6,286 nt of DNA, from NCBI GenBank assembly GCA_020431945.1, contig JAGQHH010000519.1, positions 1-6,286 on the forward strand. The letters run 5' to 3'. Shown here in pieces: positions 1-5,713 of the stretch. The notes beneath the pieces were generated by a model. It saw nothing but the letters and a program-made list of their open reading frames with translations, made no database searches and was not told the DNA's origin. The position numbers and the translations under genes were made by a program. The DNA comes from Cyanobacteria bacterium HKST-UBA02. GTDB lineage: Bacteria; Cyanobacteriota; Vampirovibrionia; Obscuribacterales; Obscuribacteraceae. The number at the start of each line of letters is the position of its first letter. The first letter of the stretch is position 1.

Positions 1-114
1 GGCCATTTTCACGAGAATATGCAGCCCTGACTGTGCGATTGCCCTCTCAGAGTAAGAAACGAAAGCTAAAATTGCCAATGAAATTGCCAATTTATTCTTT
101 GCTAAATTGTTCAT
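1..114 (-). CDS. N-terminus of a secreted protein (Sec signal peptide), cut by window edge
   Basis: This is the first 38 codons of a minus-strand gene that continues past the left edge. The ATG at 112-114 follows a strong ribosome-binding site, AAGGGGG at 119-125, with a 4-nt spacer. The peptide begins MNNLAKNK, followed by a hydrophobic core at about residues 9-20 and then an AIA-QS signal peptidase I site at about residues 25-29. This is a textbook Sec signal peptide, so the mature protein is probably periplasmic, surface-bound or secreted. The core holds a 12-bp tandem duplication (69-92) encoding LAIS/LAIL. The mature domain lies outside the window, so its function cannot be given. The frame is also open upstream to a stop at 298-300, with a possible GTG start at 285, but a start there would bury the signal peptide, so the ATG at 114 is preferred. 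Confidence 0.68.
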   Translation of the reverse strand, partial: MNNLAKNKLAISLAILAFVSYSERAIAQSGLHILVKMA

Positions 115-216
115 CAGTCCCCCTTCCCAAGAGCAAAGTCGCGACCGGAAACGGTACCCAAAGGGGTCTGGGCTCTCTTCTGGTTTGTTTTGCCATATTC
201 TTACCGTTGCGGGATC

Positions 217-259
217 CTTTGTATTGGGTGCCACAACTCCATAAAAATCAAACGACTCG
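217..259. repeat. Dispersed intergenic repeat, copy A
   Basis: A 23-bp block at 217-239 matches 1781-1803 at 21 of 23 positions, and an 11-bp block, CAAACGACTCG at 249-259, matches 1815-1825 exactly. The spacer between the blocks differs by 2 bp in length. This copy lies between the signal-peptide gene and the 461-codon gene. Two conserved blocks at nearly the same spacing are hard to explain by chance. The role is unknown: a short mobile repeat, a regulatory or leader element, or a decayed coding remnant are all possible. Confidence 0.6.
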
Positions 260-357
260 TGACCTGCATCATCATAGCGGTTCACGTCAAACACCCCCTA
301 TTCACGACGAATGAAGAAACGGCAACCATTCCTTGATCCCCAGCCTTCTTCTCTCCT

Positions 358-1743
358 TCAGCGGTCCCCTGCAGGTTCAGTTTGACCCGCGACCTCAAAT
401 GGCGCTCTTGTATCAGGATAAAGCCCCACCCATTCCGCGCACCACTTCGAATCGTAAAAGAGAAGCCAGCTATCATGCGGCAGGTTGAACTCCCTGGCTG
501 TATCCCGAAGCAGTACCACCGCCTTGTCTACGTCTGAAAGGGCGAGGTCGATAAACAAATGATTCAATCCAAGTCCTGAGCCAGTCTGGCAGCCCAGGTT
601 GTTCAGGCGCAGGCAATGATCTACGGACTTTTCCAGCTGTTCTCTCTCCTGCCTATTGTCCACCTCTGGATCTCGAGCACACTTTAAGTAGCAAAAAGTC
701 TCGGACTGGCTGGAGTGACATTCCGAGAAAAAGTGCATGGCATTCAGAGTAGACAAAACGACAGAGGGGGTCATTGTAAGGTATGAGATTCTGTCGGGCG
801 GCTCGAAGTCGGCGGGCGGCTGCTCGGGGACCTTCATTCCGATTACTGTCCACGGGTTCTTCTCCGGATCGATTTCCTGTGCTAGCGGTCTGGAGGGCAG
901 ATCAGTCGTGATGGCTGTCTTTAGTCTTTCAAATTCCGATTGCAGGCTGGCAAGAGGCACGCCCTCTTCTTTTGATTTTAATCGCAGCAGAGATTGGATG
1001 GCATTCATTGCGCCAGCAGTTCTCCTGTAAGCAAAAACATAGCCTATCCACTTCTCGAAGAACTCCTCTCCAAGAACGATGCTGCTTAGAATCATGCTCT
1101 GAGAAATGTCATTCTCGTCGTTGGCGGATTTGAAGGTACGTGAGTAAAAATGCAGATCGATTTGATTATTAGGGGTTCTGGTCAGACTCACCGTAAGGTC
1201 ATCCGGAAGCTTGCCTCCTCCCTTGGCCGCGAGCTCGCTCTGGTACATATGCGGACTTGCCGGATTCCGGAATGATGAAAAGGTCCAGTTCTGCACTACT
1301 GGGGCACGCTCCACTATCAGATCGGCAAGAGCTCTAAGTCCAAGGTCGTACTCCGCCGTTACGACGAACAGGCGCTGGTTGTCGCTGAGACGCTCACACT
1401 CCCAGAGTAGATCTGGGTTGATAGATAACAAGTGCTCTCTTACCCAGGCGGCGGCCGGCTCTAATTCAGGAGAGTTGTTGGCGATGAGCTCATCGAACAA
1501 GGCAGCGCCCTTGTCCTCGAAAGCGCGCCACCACATATCAATCAACGAAAGGGTCGCCTTCTTCCTTTGAAAGTCGGCATCGGTTTCATCGTATAGAAAG
1601 CGCCAGCGCAATTGAATCACCGCCTGTAGGAGCCACCAATAAAGTCTTGTCAGAAAAGTATTGTTCGATGACTCAGCTATGATACACCCGAACAAGATTA
1701 CGCAGGTGCGGCATTCTGGCTGCAAGGTCGCCGAGCCATTCAA
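358..1743 (-). CDS. Uncharacterised two-part protein, about 390-461 residues
   Basis: A long minus-strand frame with a TGA stop at 358-360. The first half (about residues 68-160) contains DMWWRAFEDK, DLLWEC, RLFVVTAEYD and ERAPVVQNWTFSSFR. From memory this resembles uncharacterised proteins with an aromatic WF/WW opening, a 'hxhTaE' strand and an 'AP..p.W.f..fR' segment. The second half (about residues 318-445) ends with a GSGLG turn, FIDLALSDVDKAVVLLRD and a Trp-rich WLLFY...EWVGLYP tail, suggesting a second alpha/beta module. I see no signal peptide or clear membrane helix, so it is probably cytoplasmic. The only start that uses the whole frame is a TTG at 1743 without a convincing ribosome-binding site. 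Alternatives are the GTG at 1620 and the ATG at 1536, neither with a good site. Family similarity begins near residue 45-70, so the first 40 or so residues may not be translated, or the 5' end may be damaged. It lies 115 bp downstream of the 149-residue gene on the same strand. Function unknown. Confidence 0.78.
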   Translation of the reverse strand: MNGSATLQPECRTCVILFGCIIAESSNNTFLTRLYWWLLQAVIQLRWRFLYDETDADFQRKKATLSLIDMWWRAFEDKGAALFDELIANNSPELEPAAAWVREHLLSINPDLLWECERLSDNQRLFVVTAEYDLGLRALADLIVERAPVVQNWTFSSFRNPASPHMYQSELAAKGGGKLPDDLTVSLTRTPNNQIDLHFYSRTFKSANDENDISQSMILSSIVLGEEFFEKWIGYVFAYRRTAGAMNAIQSLLRLKSKEEGVPLASLQSEFERLKTAITTDLPSRPLAQEIDPEKNPWTVIGMKVPEQPPADFEPPDRISYLTMTPSVVLSTLNAMHFFSECHSSQSETFCYLKCARDPEVDNRQEREQLEKSVDHCLRLNNLGCQTGSGLGLNHLFIDLALSDVDKAVVLLRDTAREFNLPHDSWLLFYDSKWCAEWVGLYPDTRAPFEVAGQTEPAGDR

Positions 1744-1780
1744 ATCAAGCCTGACTGAGGTGATCCAGTTGATCGTTATT

Positions 1781-1825
1781 CTTTGTATTGGGTGCTACAG
1801 CTCTTTTGAAGAACCAAACGACTCG
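1781..1825. repeat. Dispersed intergenic repeat, copy B
   Basis: Second copy of the repeat at 217-259. It sits in the 115-bp gap between the stop of the 149-residue gene and the start of the 461-codon frame. The 23-bp block is at 1781-1803 and the exact 11-bp block at 1815-1825. Compared with copy A it has 2 extra bases between the blocks, so neither strand keeps one reading frame in both copies. That argues for DNA- or RNA-level conservation, or for decay, rather than a conserved peptide. Confidence 0.6.
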
Positions 1826-1858
1826 CTCCCGACCAGCGACCAAGCAAAAAGTCAGATA

Positions 1859-2308
1859 CTATTCTGTCTCTCTCTTCTTCGGCACGAGAAGCGGTTTGAT
1901 CTGCTCTATCTGGATCAAACCGGAGCAATCCAAACCGAGAACAACACGTCGATCTTCCGTCACTGACAGCTCGACAAGACTCTCCGCAGTCGAGGTGCTC
2001 ACGATGGCTGACCAGGGAATCTGCAATGTCCGCTTCAAGATATCGCCGTGCTGTGTCGGTCGTAGATAGAGATAGCCACTATCAAAACCGATGTCGACCG
2101 TATGGAATCCCTTGACGGCTTCGAGACGCAGTCGCCGGTTAATCTGCCAGTCACCATTAAATTTGTCCTTCTGCGGATAGCGCTGCTCGAGCAGCGCCCA
2201 GCCGGATGACTCTCGCATCCGGCGCGACCAGAGGAACATAGCGAGTAAGAATGGAACGAGCAATATGCCCATCCATAAGAGAATCTGCTGTTGAATTTCC
2301 AGGGACAT
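1859..2308 (-). CDS. Small membrane-anchored protein of unknown function (149 aa)
   Basis: The ATG at 2306-2308 has AGGA in good register with an 8-nt spacer. A single hydrophobic helix at about residues 9-27 is followed by WSRRMR, which by the positive-inside rule puts the C-terminal domain in the cytoplasm. The rest is soluble and beta-rich. It carries a SGWALLEQRYP stretch at 35-45 just after the anchor and a GYLYLRP...LQIPWSAI stretch at 79-102. The combination 'SGW..L..RYP' then 'G.YL......IPWs.I' recurs, as I recall, in short uncharacterised bacterial membrane proteins whose soluble part may have a PH-like beta fold; that fold is an inference. There are no catalytic-looking motifs. It lies 164 bp downstream of the 143-residue gene and 115 bp upstream of the 461-codon gene, all on the minus strand. 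Confidence 0.82.
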   Translation of the reverse strand: MSLEIQQQILLWMGILLVPFLLAMFLWSRRMRESSGWALLEQRYPQKDKFNGDWQINRRLRLEAVKGFHTVDIGFDSGYLYLRPTQHGDILKRTLQIPWSAIVSTSTAESLVELSVTEDRRVVLGLDCSGLIQIEQIKPLLVPKKRETE

Positions 2309-2472
2309 GGATATGATCCTGAGCTAATGGTGTCAATATACCCGCAGCCATGCTTGAACCTGCATGGGAACATGAGAGCCGAATCTTCCGGCATCATAAA
2401 GACTAAATCGCCAGATCGAGAGATACATTTCTGACCCATTGGTAAACCGGAATTCATTGCAATTTCACCAGT

Positions 2473-2904
2473 CTACTCATGGACAAACGGATCACAAGTC
2501 GAAGGATCAAATCCAGGATCTCTTATGCTAATTTCCAAGACAGCCTCATTATAGGGGCTGTACTCTCCGTCAATGACGACTGCCTCTCCAGGCTTGCTTT
2601 GCTTCAGTTTTCGTTCGATTAGATCTGCCAGTTTTACAAAATCGTCAACCGTTCCGACAATTGAATGATCGGTGATCTTTGCCTCATGCCAGGTCATCAG
2701 CTCAAGATTCATGTATGGGCCAAGATGAACATGCTCCGACAAAGCTCGCCGATTGGGGTCCAGAGCGTATAGTCTTAGCTCCTCCACAAAACGAGATCCA
2801 CCTTGCAGATCGCAAATGATTATCCACTTCCTGTGTTCGGAATCGAAGTCGCAGAAGAAACCCAACTTGCGCCACTCGCTGATTGCTCGATCTGGGTTTG
2901 CCAT
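2473..2904 (-). CDS. Uncharacterised soluble protein (143 aa)
   Basis: The ATG at 2902-2904 is preceded by GAGAAG with an 8-nt spacer, a plausible ribosome-binding site. The protein has no signal peptide or membrane helix. It opens with an alpha/beta segment (ISEWRKLGFFCDFD, then HRKWIIICDL). A charged segment at about 66-100 includes TWHEAKITDHSIVGTVDDF followed by the helix VKLADLIERKL. The tail at about 110-140 is strand-rich and ends in GFDPSTCDP. From memory, the 'G..DDl..LAdLI...L' helix plus a terminal 'gFDPst.DP' marks a family of small uncharacterised bacterial proteins, some near toxin-immunity loci; I would not assign a function from that. It is the last gene before the tRNA fragment, so it probably marks the chromosomal side of the integration site. 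Confidence 0.83.
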   Translation of the reverse strand: MANPDRAISEWRKLGFFCDFDSEHRKWIIICDLQGGSRFVEELRLYALDPNRRALSEHVHLGPYMNLELMTWHEAKITDHSIVGTVDDFVKLADLIERKLKQSKPGEAVVIDGEYSPYNEAVLEISIRDPGFDPSTCDPFVHE

Positions 2905-3031
2905 CGAAATGTCTTCTCAACACCTGCGATTGTCCGATATTCGAACGATCTTGAGCTGCTTTTGTATGTACGCCAGAAGGAAATAGGACTCTAGCTTGCG
3001 AACAGCCCCTCTGATCGTTCTTTAAAAATCT

Positions 3032-3073
3032 CGCGCCCTGTAGGACTCGAACCTACGACCTCTTGGTTCGAAG
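3032..3073 (-). pseudogene. 3' fragment of tRNA-Arg (anticodon UCG): integration attachment site
   Basis: Read on the minus strand, positions 3073-3067 form the anticodon loop CTTCGAA, with anticodon TCG at 3071-3069, which reads CGA (Arg). Next come the 3' anticodon-stem strand CCAAG (3066-3062), a five-base variable region AGGTC, and a perfect 5-bp T-stem GTAGG/CCTAC enclosing TTCGAGT (3056-3040). The 3' acceptor strand is AGGGCGC (3039-3033), with G at 3032 as discriminator. No CCA is encoded. The expected 5' anticodon strand CTTGG is replaced by TTTGA, and no D-arm or GCGCCCT acceptor strand follows. The similarity thus starts at the anticodon loop, a common crossover point for tRNA-directed tyrosine recombinases. 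With the integrase 170-190 bp away, this is read as the element's left attachment site. A functional tRNA cannot be made from it. Confidence 0.82.
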
Positions 3074-3082
3074 TCAAAGAGG
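3059..3082. repeat. Inverted repeat spanning the attachment-site crossover region
   Basis: CCTCTT at 3059-3064 and AAGAGG at 3077-3082 are perfect 6-bp inverted arms around a 12-bp centre that contains the anticodon-loop sequence. Tyrosine recombinase core sites typically consist of two inverted binding arms flanking a 6-8 bp overlap, so this may be the integrase core site. One arm lies within tRNA-derived sequence and the other within element sequence. This is inferred from symmetry and position only. Confidence 0.4.
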
Positions 3083-3187
3083 CTCCCCCTTAATCACTCT
3101 TGCTAAATCATACCAAACCTTTATCTACTCTGTCTCTACACGATTTGGACTTTTACTGTAAAATTGCTAAAAATGACCACTTTTTAC

Positions 3188-3205
3188 GCCAAAAGGGGCG
3201 GCAAG
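3188..3205 (+). repeat. 18-bp direct repeat, copy 1 (possible integrase/excisionase arm site)
   Basis: GCCAAAAGGGGCGGCAAG at 3188-3205 recurs at 3308-3325 with one mismatch (17 of 18). A third partial copy of the core, GGGGCGGCA, follows immediately at 3206-3214. The full copies are 120 bp apart, between the attachment site and the integrase catalytic region. Direct repeats placed between the core site and int are typical of arm-type binding sites for the integrase N-terminal domain or for an excisionase. Binding is inferred. Confidence 0.5.
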
Positions 3206-3239
3206 GGGGCGGCAGATTTGAACCCCTACCCCAAAAATA

Positions 3240-4511
3240 ATGCACCGAAAAGGGCTCCAGAACATGATTTCTAAAAACCAAAAGTCAAATTCACTCCCAA
3301 ATTCGATGCCAAAGGGGGCGGCAAGACGCTTTAATTTCACAAAGAAGAAAATCGACATGCTGGAATCTCCAGATAGCAAGAAGCAGAATTACTATGCAGA
3401 CACGCAAGTTCGGGGGCTTTACATCTCTGTTGCGCGAGGAGGAACGAAAACCTTCATACTCCGAAAGAAGATCGAAGGCCGCTCAGAGAGAATCACCCTG
3501 GGAGTTTATCCCGATATCTCTCTGGAGGAGGCGAGAAAGTTAGCCTATGAGGCAAGAACCAAAATTGCAAACGGTGTAAACCCGGCTGAAACGAAGAGAA
3601 AAGCAAAGGAAGAGCTAACCCTGGAAGACCTGTTTTTAGAGTATCTCGAAAGACACGCAGATAAACAGAGAAAGACCGGCGGTGACATGAGGAAGAATTT
3701 CGAGCGCTATCTAGGGCACTGGAAAGAAAGGAAGGCCAGCAAAATCGCCCGCAAGGAGGTTGAGCGCCTGCATGGAAGCCTCGCGCGGGAAAAGGGAATA
3801 CACACAGCAAACCGGACCATACAGATGTTAAGGGCCATCTATAACAAAGCGATTACCTGGCACCTATTTGATCTAGAAAACCCAGCCGCAGGCATTAGCC
3901 TCTTTCCGGAGAAGCCCAGGGAGCGATTTCTCTCGAAGGAAGAAGCGACCAGGCTACTTCGAGCGCTAGAGGAGGAATCGAACAAGGATCTGGCCGATTT
4001 TGTAAAACTGAGTTTCTTCACTGGTATCAGAAAATCAAACTTGATGGCATTGCGTTGGGATTGGATTGATTGGAAAACCGGGAAGCTAACCATTCCTGAT
4101 ACTAAAAACAATACCAAGCAAGTCCTGGCGCTTGGAGGCTGGGAGATAGCAATTCTTCAGAAACGATTTGATCAACTCGCCAACAGCAGCCGGAAAGCGA
4201 AAGTGCCCATGAGCGACTTCGTTTTTCCTGGCACCGGAAAAGACGGTCATCTGAAGGACCTGAAAAGGTCCTGGACCTCATTTAGACTAAGAAATGGCAT
4301 GGAGGATATCACGATTCACGATCTCCGGCGCAGCCTGGCCGCGACAATGGCCAATGCAAATATGAATTTATCTCTCGTAAAGAGCGCTCTGAATCACAAA
4401 GATATTAAGACAACCCTGGCGGTCTATGCCAGGACCCAGGATGAGGCGGTCCGCGATGCACGCGAACAAGCGCTGACTCCGATCTTGCGAGATTCTGGAA
4501 TACTGGATTGA
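3240..4511 (+). CDS. int: P4-type tyrosine recombinase (integrase)
   Basis: This enzyme integrates and excises the element by site-specific strand exchange through a tyrosine-DNA intermediate. Residues 34-115 form the N-terminal arm-binding domain of P4-like integrases (YYADTQVRGLYISVARGG, then ITLGVYPDISLEEAR). Residues about 127-215 are the helical core-binding domain, and about 230-410 the catalytic domain. All catalytic residues are visible: Arg264 in TGIRKSNL, a beta-hairpin Lys at 289 or 293 (DTKNNTK), His360 and Arg363 in HDLRRS, His386 in LNHKDIKTT and Tyr396 in AVYART. At 423 residues it is full length for the family, and it ends TGA at 4509-4511. The start is uncertain. ATG 3240 has no ribosome-binding site; ATG 3264 has AAGG about 10 nt upstream; ATG 3306 begins just before the conserved domain, inside repeat copy 2. 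The gene reads away from the tRNA-Arg fragment, fitting the usual att-int arrangement. Confidence 0.95.
   Translation: MHRKGLQNMISKNQKSNSLPNSMPKGAARRFNFTKKKIDMLESPDSKKQNYYADTQVRGLYISVARGGTKTFILRKKIEGRSERITLGVYPDISLEEARKLAYEARTKIANGVNPAETKRKAKEELTLEDLFLEYLERHADKQRKTGGDMRKNFERYLGHWKERKASKIARKEVERLHGSLAREKGIHTANRTIQMLRAIYNKAITWHLFDLENPAAGISLFPEKPRERFLSKEEATRLLRALEEESNKDLADFVKLSFFTGIRKSNLMALRWDWIDWKTGKLTIPDTKNNTKQVLALGGWEIAILQKRFDQLANSSRKAKVPMSDFVFPGTGKDGHLKDLKRSWTSFRLRNGMEDITIHDLRRSLAATMANANMNLSLVKSALNHKDIKTTLAVYARTQDEAVRDAREQALTPILRDSGILD
3308..3325 (+). repeat. 18-bp direct repeat, copy 2 (inside the 5' end of int)
   Basis: GCCAAAGGGGGCGGCAAG, matching 3188-3205 at 17 of 18 positions and in the same orientation. 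It falls within the poorly conserved first 30 codons of the integrase frame and begins 2 bp after the first base of the ATG at 3306. If integrase binds here it could compete with its own expression; that autoregulation is an inference. Confidence 0.5.
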
Positions 4512-4551
4512 TCGCCGCCTTAATGTATCTACTACTCAGCGAAATCATCGA

Positions 4552-4567
4552 GTTCGCATTTGCGAAC
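4552..4567. promoter_or_regulatory. 16-bp palindrome, possible operator before the muramidase-like gene
   Basis: GTTCGCA at 4552-4558 and TGCGAAC at 4561-4567 are perfect 7-bp inverted arms with a 2-bp centre. It is about 40 bp past the integrase stop and about 50 bp before the next start. The tiny centre and lack of a following T-run argue against a terminator. A dyad of this size fits a dimeric repressor or activator. An AT-rich TATATATC at 4587-4594 could supply a -10 box, but TTGCGA within the palindrome lies 21 bp upstream, too far for a standard -35. It is not in the CGAAC-N4-GTTCG order of the Gram-positive LexA box. Confidence 0.45.
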
Positions 4568-4618
4568 ATCAAGATTCTCCGGGGGGTATATATCTAAAAG
4601 CTTCTTCGAGGATTTGCT

Positions 4619-5713
4619 ATGGCGGGTGATGATGACTTAGGCAAGACTGGCGACCAGTTCTACCTCGACCGCTCAGAGCGGACGGCAGAATCTACAGCCG
4701 AGGATGCGGTCATTGCCGGAGACCGGAAAAGAGAACACCAGCAGCGGCACCAGGAAATGGAGAAGAGCGGTCTCAATTTCCAGGGGATGAACAAGCTGGG
4801 CGAAAAGGACGGTATCAAGCCAACAGAATTTGAGAGCGTCACTATCGTAGCTCTTACCGGTGACGGAGAAATTAAGGCTTCCGGCAAAACAGGACTGAAT
4901 GAAAAGGACCTGGAGCAAGCGACTACACCCACCAACGCGATTACAGCCTGGGACCACAGATCAACCTATAGGGACGCACGACAGAACGGATTGAGAACTG
5001 ATATCGTGCGAGTAGCCAGCCCTCCCGATATTCTCCATCCTTTTGCAGGACACGAACTGGACATTGTTTCCAACATTCCAGATCGAGCCTGGAATGTTGC
5101 GGCGTCGCTCTTTCCTGAATTCACTCGCGCTGGCATCGATCCGGAAAGGATACAAACACTATGCAAAGCTATTTTGGCAAACGAGCTGGAGCACTATGAT
5201 CGCTTTGATCAGGCCGACGACACCTCGGTCCGAGTAGCGGGCTCGCCACTGCCAAGGCCCGGTAGGTCTGCTGAAGATGCTACGCTAGGCTACGCTCAAA
5301 TCTCCGTCAACGGTGTCAAAAAGCTCTCGAAGGAGTTCCCACAAGTCTTGGAATACCTTACAAAATGCGGATATGCACCTGGACATGAGATGAATGCTCT
5401 CAATGATCCGAAGATAGCGCCGGTCCTGATCGCTGCAAACCTAGCGCAAACAGCCAATATGTACCAGAGGCACCACATTCCAGTCAACGAACAAACTCTC
5501 GGATACGGCTTTAATCCGGACATATCTTTCAACAACACTGATTCCGAGCGCAAGAATCCTCTCACTGCCTCAGAAGCTGAACTTGTACGCAACCTTGGTG
5601 CCACCACTGAAAAGGCGATACTACCCTCACCGTCTATTCTTGAGAAGTCTGAGCATGTGCTAAATATCAGGCGGTGGCTGGAGCGTCTTAACAAGAGCGG
5701 CGGCAACGAGTAA
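4619..5713 (+). CDS. Predicted muramidase / lytic-transglycosylase-like protein (364 aa)
   Basis: The start is well supported: ATG 4619 follows GAGGA at 4608-4612 with a 6-nt spacer. Residues 1-70 are highly charged, low in hydrophobics and probably disordered. Residues about 175-302 resemble a lysozyme-like fold. The helix LCKAILANELEHYD offers Glu189 as catalytic acid. TLGYAQIS (222-229) matches the 'G..Q' segment of lytic transglycosylases and goose-type lysozymes. The helix APVLIAANLAQTANMY (267-282) sits where those enzymes have their 'N...a...L' helix, and TLGYGFNPD (293-301) where they have the 'AYN.G' loop. The inferred role is cleavage of peptidoglycan glycan strands. There is no signal peptide or membrane helix, so export would need a partner, lysis or a specialised secretion system. 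It is the first gene after the integrase and probably cargo. Its 3' end overlaps the convergent membrane-protein gene by 26 bp. The fold call rests on motif order, not on a search. Confidence 0.85.
   Translation: MAGDDDLGKTGDQFYLDRSERTAESTAEDAVIAGDRKREHQQRHQEMEKSGLNFQGMNKLGEKDGIKPTEFESVTIVALTGDGEIKASGKTGLNEKDLEQATTPTNAITAWDHRSTYRDARQNGLRTDIVRVASPPDILHPFAGHELDIVSNIPDRAWNVAASLFPEFTRAGIDPERIQTLCKAILANELEHYDRFDQADDTSVRVAGSPLPRPGRSAEDATLGYAQISVNGVKKLSKEFPQVLEYLTKCGYAPGHEMNALNDPKIAPVLIAANLAQTANMYQRHHIPVNEQTLGYGFNPDISFNNTDSERKNPLTASEAELVRNLGATTEKAILPSPSILEKSEHVLNIRRWLERLNKSGGNE

Larger units (their letters stand above)
2905..3239. other. Gene-free junction between resident genes and the integrase
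   Basis: About 335 bp with no credible gene. Positions 2905-3031 hold the upstream region of the minus-strand 143-residue gene, in which I see no clear promoter. Positions 3032-3082 hold the tRNA-Arg fragment and an inverted repeat. Positions 3083-3187 are AT-rich leader DNA in front of the integrase, including TAAAAT at 3159-3164, a possible -10 box without a matching -35. Positions 3188-3214 hold a GGGGCGGCA-containing repeat. Short frames crossing this stretch have no ribosome-binding site or recognisable protein character. Confidence 0.7.

Noticed and set aside
69..92. 12-bp tandem repeat as a microsatellite or iteron
   Set aside because: Only two units, explained by the repetitive hydrophobic core (LAIS/LAIL) of a signal peptide on the minus strand.
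33..314. 93-codon plus-strand open frame
   Set aside because: No ribosome-binding site, odd composition, and it lies antisense to a signal-peptide gene with a strong start; best read as a shadow frame.
2303..2331. TTGACA (minus strand) 17 bp from TATCCA, a sigma-70-like promoter before the 149-residue gene
   Set aside because: The would-be -10 overlaps the start codon, so transcription would begin inside the gene.
2348..2367. 6-bp hairpin CCATGC/GCATGG with 8-nt loop as a terminator
   Set aside because: Short stem, modest GC and no T-run on either side; expected often by chance.
2943..3020. GAACGATC / GATCGTTC inverted pair upstream of the 143-residue gene
   Set aside because: Only 8 bp arms about 60 bp apart, with no link to a promoter or terminator.
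3032..3104. Complete tRNA gene on the minus strand at the junction
   Set aside because: The T-arm, variable region and anticodon loop are good, but there is no D-arm and no GCGCCCT 5' acceptor strand in the expected interval; the 5' anticodon strand is mismatched (TTTGA instead of CTTGG).
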